A stretch of 64,000 nt of DNA, taken from assembly GCF_025506355.1 (NCBI RefSeq), contig NZ_JANZYP010000026.1:40237-104236 (forward strand), given 5' to 3'. Below the pieces are notes generated by a model, which had not been told where the DNA came from, searched no databases, and was given only the letters and a program-made list of their open reading frames with translations. The stretch comes from Sphaerisporangium corydalis. GTDB lineage: Bacteria; Actinomycetota; Actinomycetes; Streptosporangiales; Streptosporangiaceae. This document shows, in pieces, positions 1 through 8,640 of this stretch. How positions within the stretch are numbered: the stretch's first letter is position 1; the number at the start of each line of letters is the position of its first letter. The position numbers were made by a program, and so were the translations under genes.

Positions 1-1
1 C

Positions 2-1564
2 CCAGGCCGCCAGGCGAACCGGTGGTCGGTGCTCGCGCTGCTCTGCTCCAGCCTGCTGCTGATCGCCGTGGACGCCACCGTCCTGCACATCGCCGTGCCC
101 GCGCTCACCGCCGCTCTGGAGCCGTCGGCCGTCGAGCTGCTGTGGATCATCGACGTCTACTCGCTCGTCGTGGCCCCCCTGCTGGTCACCTTCGGCACGC
201 TCGGCGACAGGTACGGCAAGCGGCGCTTCGTCCTGGCCGGGTACGTCGTCTTCGGGGTCGCCTCGCTGTCAGCGGCCTTCGCCGGCAGCCCGCCGGCCCT
301 CATCGCCTCGCGCGCCCTCCTCGGCGTCGGCGGGGCGATGATCATGCCCGCCACGCTGTCGATCATCCGGCAGGTCTTCACCGACCGCCGTGAGCGCGCG
401 GTCGCCCTCGGCGTCTGGAGCGCGGTCGCGGCCGGCGGCGCCGCCGTCGGCCCGCTGGTCGGCGGTGTCCTGGTCGAGCACTTCTGGTGGGGCGCGGTCT
501 TCCTGATCAACGTCCCGCTGCTCGTCGTGGCGCTCCCGGTGGCCATGCGCCTGCTGCCCGACTCGCGCGGCGACACCACCCACAGGTGGGACGCGCCGAG
601 CGCGGTGCTGTCCACCCTCGGCATCCTGTTCCTGGCCTTCGGCCTGAAGGAGGCGGGCCACGGCGCGACGCTCGGGTCGCGCCCGGCGCTGGCCGTCCTG
701 CTGACCGGCGCCGGCCTGCTCGTCTGGTTCACCGCCCGCCAGCGGCGGCTCGCCCACCCCCTGCTCGACGTCGGCCTGTTCGCCCGGCGCGGCTTCGCCA
801 TCGGCGTGGTGTGCGTGCTGCTGGCGGTCTTCGCGCTGGTCGGCCTGGAGCTGATGCTCGCCCAGTACCTCCAGCTCGTCCTCGGCGACAGCCCGCTGCG
901 CGCCGGGGTGCGCATGCTGCCGCTGATGGTCGCCGCCATCGCGGGCGGCCTGTCCGCGGCCTGGCTGCTGCGGCGCCTCGGGCTGCGCGCGACCATGGCG
1001 GGCGGTCTGGCCCTGGCCGGGCTGTCCCTGGCGCCGACCGCCGCCTGGGGCGCCGAGCAGCACCCCCTGATGCTGTGCCTGTGCTTCGCGGGCATCGGCT
1101 TCGGCGTCGAGGTCGCGCTGCTCGCCGCCTCCGACACGATCATGGCGTCGGTGCCCGAGTCGCGGGCCGGCGGAGCCGCCGCCATCGAGGAGACGGCCTA
1201 CGAGCTGGGCGCCGGGCTCGGCGTGGCCGTGCTCGGCACGATCACCACCATCGTGTACGCCCCGTCGGTGGGCGCCGTGGCCGGCATCGGGGCCGGGGCG
1301 ATGGGGCAGGCGCGGGAGTCGCTCGCCTCCGCCGCGCACGTCGCCGGCGTGGTGGGCGGGCCGGCCGGCGACGCCCTGATGGACTCCGCGCGCGCCGCGT
1401 TCGTCACGGCCCTGCACTCTGCCGTGCTGGTCAGCGTCGCGCTCCTGGCCCTCACCGCGCTGGCCGCCGGCCTGCTGCTGCCGCGGCGCGACACCGGGCA
1501 GGCGGCCGAATCCGAACGGCTCGGCGTCCATCCGGACGGCGCGCCCGCCACCACGAGTGCATGA
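2..1564 (+). CDS. MFS multidrug exporter, DHA2 type (5' end outside window)
   Basis: Integral membrane drug:proton antiporter of the 14-helix DHA2 (EmrB/QacA) group. Visible signs are the motif VDATVLHIAVPAL in the first helix, the loop GDRYGKRR after helix 2 (MFS motif A) and many hydrophobic segments over about 510 residues. The frame is open to base 2 with no stop, and the residues before the GTG at 29 (Asn-Arg-Trp-Ser) look like the usual N-terminal lead-in, so the true start probably lies to the left. The substrate cannot be read from sequence. A DoxX gene follows 51 bases downstream on the same strand. Confidence 0.9.
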   Translation, partial: PGRQANRWSVLALLCSSLLLIAVDATVLHIAVPALTAALEPSAVELLWIIDVYSLVVAPLLVTFGTLGDRYGKRRFVLAGYVVFGVASLSAAFAGSPPALIASRALLGVGGAMIMPATLSIIRQVFTDRRERAVALGVWSAVAAGGAAVGPLVGGVLVEHFWWGAVFLINVPLLVVALPVAMRLLPDSRGDTTHRWDAPSAVLSTLGILFLAFGLKEAGHGATLGSRPALAVLLTGAGLLVWFTARQRRLAHPLLDVGLFARRGFAIGVVCVLLAVFALVGLELMLAQYLQLVLGDSPLRAGVRMLPLMVAAIAGGLSAAWLLRRLGLRATMAGGLALAGLSLAPTAAWGAEQHPLMLCLCFAGIGFGVEVALLAASDTIMASVPESRAGGAAAIEETAYELGAGLGVAVLGTITTIVYAPSVGAVAGIGAGAMGQARESLASAAHVAGVVGGPAGDALMDSARAAFVTALHSAVLVSVALLALTALAAGLLLPRRDTGQAAESERLGVHPDGAPATTSA

Positions 1565-1615
1565 CGTGAGCGATACAGGGCAATTGTCTGTGCAAGGCAG
1601 ACCGACCCCGAAAGA

Positions 1616-2410
1616 ATGGCTACCGTGAGACGAACCTTTACGGATCTCGCTTCGCTGGCCGCCCGGCTGGGCGTCGGCGGGATCTTCTTCGCCAACGGCT
1701 GGCACAAGCTCGAGTTCGGGCTGACCGCGACGAGCGAGCAGTTCGCGAAGATGGGCGCCCCCGGGCCGGGCATCTGGGCCCCCACCACCATGCTGGTCGA
1801 GCTCATCGGAGGGGCCCTGCTGGTCGCGGGCCTGGCCGTGCCCGCCTGCGGGCTCATCCTGTTCGCCGAGGCGCTGGCGGTGTTCACCCTGGTGAGCGGG
1901 GACACCGGCCTGCCGCTGACCGGCGGCGACATCAACCTCATCGTCGCGCTCGGCGCCGCGTCGGTGCTGCTGGCCGTCGTCGGGGCCGGCCGCCTGTCGA
2001 TCGACCACCTCGTGGTGATCCGGCGCCGGGAGGCCGACGCCGCCGACGAGATGGCCGCCGACGCGGAGGCGGACGACGTCATCTCCTCCTGGCGCGAGAC
2101 CACGCGCACGACCCCCGCGTCCCCGGACACCGGGTCCAAGGACGCCGCTCCCAAGGACGCCGTACGCGACGCGGACGGCACCAGCGCGAAGGGCCCGGTC
2201 ACCTTCCCGCAGAAGAAGGCGGAAGCCGAAGAGACGGCCGAGGTCACCGCGCCGCGCAAGACGACCCGCCCGCGCCGGCCGTCCAAGCCCTCGGACGAAC
2301 CGGAGGGCACCGCCACGCGGTCGCCGATGGACGCGCCGCCCGTGCCCGCCGACAAGCGCGACCGCCTCGTGGCCGGCGGGCGCAAGACCACCGCACCCGA
2401 CGCCGAATAG
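1616..2410 (+). CDS. DoxX family membrane protein with long charged tail
   Basis: Small integral membrane protein of the DoxX family. Residues 1-130 hold the family pattern: RLGVGGIFFANGWHKL in helix 1, then three more hydrophobic segments. Relatives act in membrane-associated redox or sulfur chemistry, but no catalytic residue fixes a role here. Residues 135-264 form a hydrophilic Ala/Asp/Thr/Lys/Pro-rich tail, probably disordered and cytoplasmic; many DoxX proteins lack such an extension and end near residue 140. ATG start at 1616, with no strong Shine-Dalgarno sequence. It may be co-transcribed with the upstream exporter. Confidence 0.8.
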   Translation: MATVRRTFTDLASLAARLGVGGIFFANGWHKLEFGLTATSEQFAKMGAPGPGIWAPTTMLVELIGGALLVAGLAVPACGLILFAEALAVFTLVSGDTGLPLTGGDINLIVALGAASVLLAVVGAGRLSIDHLVVIRRREADAADEMAADAEADDVISSWRETTRTTPASPDTGSKDAAPKDAVRDADGTSAKGPVTFPQKKAEAEETAEVTAPRKTTRPRRPSKPSDEPEGTATRSPMDAPPVPADKRDRLVAGGRKTTAPDAE

Positions 2411-2530
2411 CCCGGGCGCGGCACCCCGGCGGTCCCGGGCACGGCCGCCGCCCGCTCACTCTCCGTGCCCGGATTCCGGCCTTGAAGATCCGTCCCAGGG
2501 CGCACGACACCCTCGAACCGACAACTTAAT

Positions 2531-2542
2531 TTGTCTTGACAA
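2531..2542 (+). promoter_or_regulatory. -35-like TTGACA inside a short inverted repeat
   Basis: TTGTC-TT-GACAA is a 5+5 bp inverted repeat that contains a consensus -35 hexamer (TTGACA, 2536-2541), 120 bases before the dihydrofolate-reductase-like gene. The expected -10 position (AAACGT, 2559-2564) is poor, so this is a weak promoter or operator call. Confidence 0.3.
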
Positions 2543-2661
2543 TCAGCACGCTCGGTGGAAACGTGGAAAGCGTATTCGGCGGACGGCCGCACGAAAGGCG
2601 GTTCGCGGAACACGGCGGGCGATCCACCAGGGACCGCCCGGGCGACTCACGAGGAGGCTTC

Positions 2662-3231
2662 ATGCGGAAGGTTATCGTGTCCTTGTTCGCGACGCTCGAT
2701 GGCTACGCCACCGGCCCGAATGAGACGATGAATTGGGTAACCGACAATTTCGGGGAGGACACGGCAAAATACGCACATGACCAGCTCTTCGCCTCAGACC
2801 TCCTCATTCTCGGCCGGGTGACGTACGACATCATGGCGGGCTCCTGGCCGACCATGTCGGACGACGTCGGTTTCGCGGACCGGATGAACGGCCTGCCGAA
2901 GGTGGTCTTTTCCAGAACGCTGAAAGAGCCGCTCTCCTGGAACAACGCGACCGTCGCCGAGCACGAGGTCTCCGAGGAAATCCGCCGGCTGAGGAAAGAG
3001 CCCGGCCAGGACATCCTCGTTTACGGCAGCCTCTCCATCGTCCGGGAACTGATGCGGCTCGGCCTGGTCGACCGCTTCCGCCTGTGGCTGCATCCCGTCA
3101 CCCTGGGTGACAGCGGGCTGAGCCCGATCTTCGACGGGTACGACACGGGCGACCTCAAGCTCATGGACTCCACGGTCCTGTCCTCGGGCGTCGTGATCCT
3201 CGACTACGAGCCGGTCACCACCGCCGGCTGA
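2662..3231 (+). CDS. Dihydrofolate reductase family protein (RibD C-terminal-like)
   Basis: A 189-residue soluble protein of the dihydrofolate reductase / RibD C-terminal superfamily: RKVIVSLFATLDGYATGP at the N terminus, LLILGRVTYDIM in the middle, and DILVYGSLSIVRELMRLGLVD late in the chain. Members reduce pterin- or pyrimidine-like substrates with NADPH, but most stand-alone actinobacterial copies (YyaP/YwjB-like) have no known substrate. The ATG at 2662 is preceded by GAGGAGG at correct spacing; a longer in-frame reading from 2536 lacks such a site and is rejected. A strong hairpin follows the stop codon. Confidence 0.88.
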   Translation: MRKVIVSLFATLDGYATGPNETMNWVTDNFGEDTAKYAHDQLFASDLLILGRVTYDIMAGSWPTMSDDVGFADRMNGLPKVVFSRTLKEPLSWNNATVAEHEVSEEIRRLRKEPGQDILVYGSLSIVRELMRLGLVDRFRLWLHPVTLGDSGLSPIFDGYDTGDLKLMDSTVLSSGVVILDYEPVTTAG

Positions 3232-3256
3232 CCGGCGGCCGGCAGGTACGGCGCGA

Positions 3257-3279
3257 GCGGCCCTCAGGGTGAGGGCCGC
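3257..3279 (+). terminator. Hairpin terminator after the DHFR-like gene
   Basis: A 10-bp perfect stem (GCGGCCCTCA / TGAGGGCCGC) with a GGG loop lies 25 bases after the stop. There is no U tract, as is common for high-GC actinomycete terminators. Confidence 0.6.
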
Positions 3280-3354
3280 CCCGCGCGGCGGGAACACTTC
3301 CGCCCGACGCGAACCGATACCCCTATTTCCGGATCGGACCACAAAGATGGGCAC

Positions 3355-4530
3355 ATGCGCCTGCCCAGCTGGTTCGCGGAGAGCGTCGCGCCCGTCTCCC
3401 CCGATCAAGAGCTCCGCGTCTCCACGCTCGAGCTGTTCTTCGACCTCGTCTTCGTCTTCGTGGTCACCCAGCTCACCACACTGCTGGTGGACGGGTTCGC
3501 CGACGGCGCCGAGGCGCACGGCAGCCCGGCCGAGGGCGCTTTGCGGGTCCTGCTGGTGTTCGGCGTCATCTGGTGGATGTACTCGGGGTACGCCTGGCTG
3601 ACCAACGCGATCCCGCCGAGCCGTCCCGCCCGCCGGGTGCTCATCCTGCTGGGCATGGCCGGGTTCCTCATCATGGCGCTGGCCATCCCCACGGCCTTCG
3701 ACGGCGGCGGCTGGGCCTTCGCGCTCGGCTACCTGATCATCGTGCTGGTCCACTCGGGGCTGTACTTCCAGGCCACCGCCTCGTTCGTCCGCGTGGTGCC
3801 GTTCAACCTGGCGGCCACGGCGCTGTTGTTCGCCGCCGGCCTGGTCGACGGCCCCCTGATCTACCTGCTGTGGGCGGTGGCCATGGTGCTGCTCTGGGGC
3901 AGCCCGTACTTCATCGGGCAGAAGGGCTTCTCGCTGCATCCGGCGCACATCGTCGAGCGGCACGGCCTGCTGGTGATCGTCGCGCTCGGCGAGTCGGTCG
4001 TGGCCATCGGCATCGGGGCGCACGGCCAGGTCGACCCCGGGCTGCTGCTCGCGGCCACCCTCGGGCTGGCCCTCGCGGCGTGCCTGTGGTGGAGCTACTT
4101 CGGCCGCGATGACGACGTGGCCGCCGAGCACGCCCTCCTGCGCGCCGAGGTGGTGCGCCGCACCCGGCTCATCCTCGGCGCCTACTTCTACGCCCACATA
4201 CCGCTGCTGCTCGGGATCGTCGGCGTCGCGGCGGGGGTGAAGAAGGCGCTCGGCCACCCCCTCGACCACATGCACCTTGCCCCGGCCATCGCCCTGGCCC
4301 TCGGCGTCACGCTCTACCTGGCGGGCGACACGCTGTACCGCAGGGTCCTCGGCCTGACCGCGCGCCCCCTCCGCCTCGCGGTCGCCGTCCTGGCCCCCGT
4401 CACGATCGTGCTGGGCCTGTGGGCCGCCGTCGCCCAGCTCGCGGCCCTCGTCGTCCTGTTCGCCGCCGCCCTGGCGGCCGAGCACCGCCGGACCCAGGCC
4501 GTCCCCGCCGAAGGACAGGTGACGGCCTGA
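3355..4530 (+). CDS. Low temperature requirement A (LtrA) family membrane protein
   Basis: A 391-residue polytopic membrane protein of the LtrA family. The family signature VSTLELFFDLVFVFVVTQL lies at residues 22-40, followed by about ten hydrophobic segments and the conserved motif HPAHIVERHGLLVIVALGES in the middle of the chain. The name comes from a Listeria mutant that cannot grow in the cold; the molecular function is unknown. The gene ends 4 bases before the end of the convergent lacI-type gene, so no separate terminator fits between them. Confidence 0.88.
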   Translation: MRLPSWFAESVAPVSPDQELRVSTLELFFDLVFVFVVTQLTTLLVDGFADGAEAHGSPAEGALRVLLVFGVIWWMYSGYAWLTNAIPPSRPARRVLILLGMAGFLIMALAIPTAFDGGGWAFALGYLIIVLVHSGLYFQATASFVRVVPFNLAATALLFAAGLVDGPLIYLLWAVAMVLLWGSPYFIGQKGFSLHPAHIVERHGLLVIVALGESVVAIGIGAHGQVDPGLLLAATLGLALAACLWWSYFGRDDDVAAEHALLRAEVVRRTRLILGAYFYAHIPLLLGIVGVAAGVKKALGHPLDHMHLAPAIALALGVTLYLAGDTLYRRVLGLTARPLRLAVAVLAPVTIVLGLWAAVAQLAALVVLFAAALAAEHRRTQAVPAEGQVTA

Positions 4531-4534
4531 GCGG

Positions 4535-5542
4535 TCAGCGGCCCCTGGTGCTCTGCCGGATGGCGAGACGCGGTTCGAGCAGCGTCGAGTCGGGGACCGC
4601 GACACCCTCCAGCTTGGCCATCAGCAGCCGCACGGCCTGGTAGCCGACGTCGGCGGCCGGGATGAGCACCGACGTCAGCGGCGGGCTGGCCCGCTCGGCC
4701 ACGTCGTCGGGGCAGATGGCCATCACCGACACGTCCTCGGGCACCCGCCTGCCCAGCACCCGCAGGGCGCCCAGCACGTGCCCGGTCGCCGCCTCGTTGT
4801 GCACGACCAGCCCCGACAGCCCCGGATGCCGCTCCAGCAGGTCCCTGACGGTCGCGCACACCTCGTCGAACCCCTCCTCGCAGGGCGAGGCGATCGTCGT
4901 CACACCGTGCGTCCTGCCCGCCTCGACGAAGCCCTCCATGGTCCGCTCGGCGTACCCGGTGCCGCGCTTGTAGACGACGTTCGGCGCGCCGAGCAGCGCG
5001 ATCTCCCGGTGGCCGAGCGAGGCGAGGTGGTCGGCGCAGGCGGCGCCCGCGCGGGCGAAGTCGAGGTCCACGCAGGTCAGCCCGGAGGCGTCCGCGGGGA
5101 ACCCGATCAGCACGCTCGGCTCCCCGAGCTCGCGCAGCAGCGGCACGCGCGGGTCGTGGATCTCCACGTCCATCAGCACCATGCCGTCCACCAGGGCGCT
5201 CGCGGCGACCCGGCGGAGCCCGTCCGGCCCCTCGTCGGCGGTCATCAGCAGCACATCGTGGTCGAACTGCCGCGCCGTGGTCACCACCGAGGTGGCGAAC
5301 TGCATCAGGACGGGCAGGTGCATGCCCGCCCGCAGCGGCAGGACCAGCGCGATCACGTTCGACCGCTTGCTGGCGAGCGCACGCGCGCCCGCGTTCGGGT
5401 GGTAGCCGAGCGCGCGCACGCTGCGCATCACGCGCTGGCTGGTGGTCGCGGAGATCGCCCGCTTGCCGCTCAGCACGTACGACACGGTGCTCACCGCGAC
5501 GCCCGCGTGCTTGGCGACGTCGGTGATGGTGACCGTTCTCAA
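4535..5542 (-). CDS. LacI family transcriptional regulator
   Basis: DNA-binding repressor of the LacI/GalR family, 335 residues. The N terminus carries the HTH (TITDVAKHAGVAVSTVSYVLSGKRAIS) and hinge helix (NAGARALASKRSN), followed by a periplasmic-binding-protein-like sensor domain. It starts with TTG at 5542, and this codon overlaps the stop of the upstream GH3 gene in a TTGA arrangement, so the two are translationally coupled. It therefore sits last in an operon that it probably controls. LacI-type palindromes (core GTCGAAGCGCTTCGAC) lie in front of that GH3 gene and are the obvious operator. The inducer is probably a beta-glucoside or its product. Confidence 0.92.
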   Translation of the reverse strand: MRTVTITDVAKHAGVAVSTVSYVLSGKRAISATTSQRVMRSVRALGYHPNAGARALASKRSNVIALVLPLRAGMHLPVLMQFATSVVTTARQFDHDVLLMTADEGPDGLRRVAASALVDGMVLMDVEIHDPRVPLLRELGEPSVLIGFPADASGLTCVDLDFARAGAACADHLASLGHREIALLGAPNVVYKRGTGYAERTMEGFVEAGRTHGVTTIASPCEEGFDEVCATVRDLLERHPGLSGLVVHNEAATGHVLGALRVLGRRVPEDVSVMAICPDDVAERASPPLTSVLIPAADVGYQAVRLLMAKLEGVAVPDSTLLEPRLAIRQSTRGR

Positions 5543-8427
5543 CGAGCGCCCCCCGTGACTCCGTGCGCGGCCTCCCGCGCGGGCGCCGTCTCCGGCGCGA
5601 CCGGCACGGCGGCCACCGGCGTGAACTCCAGCCGGCTCACCGTGACCCCCGCGTTCTCGAAGACGACGTACAGATCATGCGTTCCGGCGGCGCCGGCGAG
5701 CGGGCAGCCGACGGTCACGAGATCGTACCGGTCCATCGACGGCGCCACCGAGACCGCGCCGACGACCGTGCCGAAGAGCGGGTCGCCGAGCCGCAGGGTC
5801 AGCACGCCGCCCTCGCTGCTGGCGACCGTCAGCGCGCACGACGCGGCGCCGTCCAGGAAGCCCACCTCCCGGAAGGCGATCCACCCGCCGGCGTCGGTCC
5901 CCCGGACCGCGTCGCCGGCCGCTCTCGCGGCGTCGCACAGCACGATTCCGTCGTACTCGTCGTTGTCGGCCGCGTCCAGAGGGCGGGCGTAGGGATCGCG
6001 GGCGGGGACGCGCTCGCCGGCCACCGTGAAGCGCGCGCTCAGCCGGATGTCGCGGGCCGACCGGCCCACCTGCACCTTGTGCGGCGCCTCCTCCACGACG
6101 AACCTGCCCCGTGTGACGTCCCAGAACGCCAGGTCCTCGATGTCCACGGCCATGGTCACCACCCGGCTCTCCCCGGGGGCGAGCCGCACGCGCTCGAAGC
6201 CCCTGAGCTGGCGCAACGGCTGCTTGACCCGCGAGCGCCGCTGGTGGGTGTAGAGCTGGACGACCTCGCTGCCCGGCCGCTCCCCGGTGTTGGCGACGGT
6301 GACCCGCACCGTCAGGACGTCGCCCGGCCCGGCGGTCGTGTGCGAGAGCGACAGGTCGGAGTAGGTGAACCGGGTGTAGCTGAGGCCGTGGCCGAAGGGG
6401 TACAGAGGGGTGCCCCGGTAGTACAGGTAGGTCGAGTCGGTGGCGATGATGTCGTAGTCGAACAGGTCGGGCAGCTCGCGCGCCGAGCGGTACCACGTCT
6501 GGGTCAGCCGGCCTCCGGGGTCCTCGTCGCCGAACAGCACCCCGGCGAGCGCGTGGCCGTACTCCTGGCCGCCGTGCGAGGACCACAGGATGGCGGGCAC
6601 GTTGTCCTCGGCCCAGGTCACCGCGAACGGGTAGCCGCTGCTGATGACCAGCACGGTGGCGGGATTGGCCGCGTGCACGGCCCGCAGCAGCGCCTCCTGG
6701 GCCGGCGGCAGCCCGAGGCCGGTCCTGTCCTCGGTCTCCCTGCCGTTGACCAGCGGGTGGTCCCCGGCGACCACGATGGCGACGTCGGCGCCCGCGGCCA
6801 GCTCGGCGGCGGCCTGGGCGCCGCTCTCGACCAGCTCCATGGTCAGGACGGCCGCCGCGTCCGGGTCGCCGGTCAGCCGCAGCGTCCCGTCCACCAGCCC
6901 GACGTGGTGGCCGGTGGAGATGTGGCGCAGGACCACGGTCCCTCGGGGCCGCTCGTCCAGGCGGAAGGTCTGGCGCACCTCCCAGCCGTTCGGGCCGGGC
7001 TGGTCGTTCACCAGCACCCCGTCGTCGCCCGCGGTCACGTACCTGCCGTTGGCGACCGCACGCAGGGCGTACGCGCCGCCGCCCCAGTCGAACAGGTCGA
7101 ACCACGTGAGCCTCGGATCGGGGGCGGCGCCCACCGCCAGGGGCGCGCCGCCGAAGTCCTGCCCGGCCGTCACCAGGCCGCCGGGCGCGTGCAGGGCGAC
7201 CCGGTCGACGCCTTCATGGAACTCCGTCACGCACCGCTCGGCGAGCCCGGCGTGCGCCGTCACCGCGTACGGCAGGGTGCCGCTGTACCAGTCCTCCATG
7301 AGGGTGTCGGCGAGCGGCCCGATGACCGCGACCCGGGAGGGCTCGCCCAGCGGCAGGATGCCGTCGTTCTTCAGCAGCACGATCGACTGCGCGGCGGCCC
7401 GCCGCGCCAGCGCCTGGTGCTCGGGACGGTTGACGACCGCCTCGGTGATGTCGTCATAGGGCGTGCCGGGGTCGAACTCGCCGAGCCGGAAGCGGATCGC
7501 CAGCGCGTGGCGGGCGGCGGTGTCGACGTCGGCCTCGGTCAGCAGGCCGCGGTCCAGCGCGGTCCGCAGGTGGCGCAGCGTGTCCCCCGGCCGGTCGTCG
7601 TCCTGGGTGAAGCTGTCGAGCCCCGCCCTGACGGCGGCGGCGCAGGCCTCGGCGGGGTCGGCGTAGTAGGCCTGGGAGCCGGTCAGGTTCGCGGGCGCGT
7701 GGGCGTCGCTGACCACCAGCAGGTCCTCGTCGGTCCACGACCGCACGACGTCGTTGATCAGCGGGCTCAGCGTCGCGGGGCGGCCGTTGACCAGGTTGTA
7801 GGACGGCATCAGGGAGACGGCGGCGCCGGCCGCGATCGCCGGGCGGAACGCCTTCAGCTCGTACTCGTGCAGCACCCTGGGCGGCAGGTTGCTGGAGGTG
7901 ACGCACCGGTCGGACTCGTTGTTGTACGCCAGGAAGTGCTTGAGCGTGGGCGCGGTCTTGAGCGTCGGGTGGTCGCCGCGCAGTCCCCTAGCGTAGGCGG
8001 TGCCCATCACGCCGGTCAGCCACGGGTCCTCGGAGTACCCCTCCTCGTTGCGCCCCCACCGGGGGTCGCGCAGCGGGTTCACCACGGGGGCCCAGACGTT
8101 GAGCCCGGCGGCCGCGGGGTCCTTGCGGTGGAACGCCACGACCTCGTCGCCGGTGGCCGCGCCGACGCTCCGCACCAGGTCGGGGTCCCAGGTGCTCGCC
8201 AGCCCGATCGCCTGGGGGAAGACGGTCGCGGGCCCGAGCCACGCCGGGCCGTGCAGGGCCTCGGTGCCGGTGCGGAAGGCGCCGATCCCGAGGCGGGGCA
8301 CCGCCGCCTGGTACTGGTGCAGCAGGCCGAGCTTCTCCTCGACGGTGAGCCGGCCGAGCAGGTCGGCGATCCGGGCCGCGATCGGCCGGCCGGGGTCGCG
8401 GAAGGTGCCGGGCACCGGTTCGTTCAT
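5539..8427 (-). CDS. GH3 beta-glycosidase, cytoplasmic, with inserted beta-trefoil-like domain
   Basis: Glycoside hydrolase family 3 enzyme (962 aa) acting on non-reducing ends of beta-gluco- or beta-xylo-oligosaccharides. Residues 15-320 form the TIM-barrel domain with GRNEEGYSEDP and the predicted nucleophile Asp241 in VVSDAHAP. Around residues 400-530, between the two catalytic domains, is a fascin/ricin-like insert (GRYVTAGDDG..., then FRLDERPRGTVVLR). The second catalytic domain, a fibronectin-III-like domain (about 680-790) and a CBM6-like C terminus follow. No signal peptide is present, so imported oligosaccharides are the likely substrate. AAGGATGG precedes the ATG. It is coupled to the downstream lacI-type gene. 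Confidence 0.92.
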   Translation of the reverse strand: MNEPVPGTFRDPGRPIAARIADLLGRLTVEEKLGLLHQYQAAVPRLGIGAFRTGTEALHGPAWLGPATVFPQAIGLASTWDPDLVRSVGAATGDEVVAFHRKDPAAAGLNVWAPVVNPLRDPRWGRNEEGYSEDPWLTGVMGTAYARGLRGDHPTLKTAPTLKHFLAYNNESDRCVTSSNLPPRVLHEYELKAFRPAIAAGAAVSLMPSYNLVNGRPATLSPLINDVVRSWTDEDLLVVSDAHAPANLTGSQAYYADPAEACAAAVRAGLDSFTQDDDRPGDTLRHLRTALDRGLLTEADVDTAARHALAIRFRLGEFDPGTPYDDITEAVVNRPEHQALARRAAAQSIVLLKNDGILPLGEPSRVAVIGPLADTLMEDWYSGTLPYAVTAHAGLAERCVTEFHEGVDRVALHAPGGLVTAGQDFGGAPLAVGAAPDPRLTWFDLFDWGGGAYALRAVANGRYVTAGDDGVLVNDQPGPNGWEVRQTFRLDERPRGTVVLRHISTGHHVGLVDGTLRLTGDPDAAAVLTMELVESGAQAAAELAAGADVAIVVAGDHPLVNGRETEDRTGLGLPPAQEALLRAVHAANPATVLVISSGYPFAVTWAEDNVPAILWSSHGGQEYGHALAGVLFGDEDPGGRLTQTWYRSARELPDLFDYDIIATDSTYLYYRGTPLYPFGHGLSYTRFTYSDLSLSHTTAGPGDVLTVRVTVANTGERPGSEVVQLYTHQRRSRVKQPLRQLRGFERVRLAPGESRVVTMAVDIEDLAFWDVTRGRFVVEEAPHKVQVGRSARDIRLSARFTVAGERVPARDPYARPLDAADNDEYDGIVLCDAARAAGDAVRGTDAGGWIAFREVGFLDGAASCALTVASSEGGVLTLRLGDPLFGTVVGAVSVAPSMDRYDLVTVGCPLAGAAGTHDLYVVFENAGVTVSRLEFTPVAAVPVAPETAPAREAAHGVTGGAR

Positions 8428-8460
8428 CTGGGAACCATCCTTCGCTCACCGGGGGGCGTA

Positions 8461-8554
8461 TCGAAGCGCGTCGACGTCGAGCGTCTCTGGGCCGTCGAAG
8501 CGCTTCGACGCTTCTGACGTGCGAGAGGCTGTCGAAGCGCTTCGACGGTGTATA
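8461..8554 (-). promoter_or_regulatory. Promoter with three LacI-type operators upstream of GH3
   Basis: Three copies of one palindrome lie in front of the GH3 start (8427). They are TCGAAGCGCGTCGA at 8461-8474 (one mismatch), the perfect 18-mer CGTCGAAGCGCTTCGACG at 8493-8510, and the perfect 16-mer GTCGAAGCGCTTCGAC at 8531-8546. Centres are 34 and 37 bp apart. A -10-like TATACA on the minus strand (8549-8554) lies just upstream of the third copy, so bound repressor would sit at the transcription start. The central CG-containing symmetric core is typical of LacI family operators. Confidence 0.8.
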
Positions 8555-8640
8555 CGAAGATTTCAGCGGTGTTACATCCGGGGTTCTCCAGAAGAGTGCC
8601 GCTTTGCGGGCCTCGGGTCAAGAGCCCTTTTCGTACCCGG

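Noticed and set aside
5563..8517. 984-codon open frame on the plus strand opposite the GH3 gene
   Set aside because: Antisense shadow of a strongly biased high-GC gene; composition is Arg/Gly/Pro-rich with no domain, while the minus strand has complete GH3 motifs.
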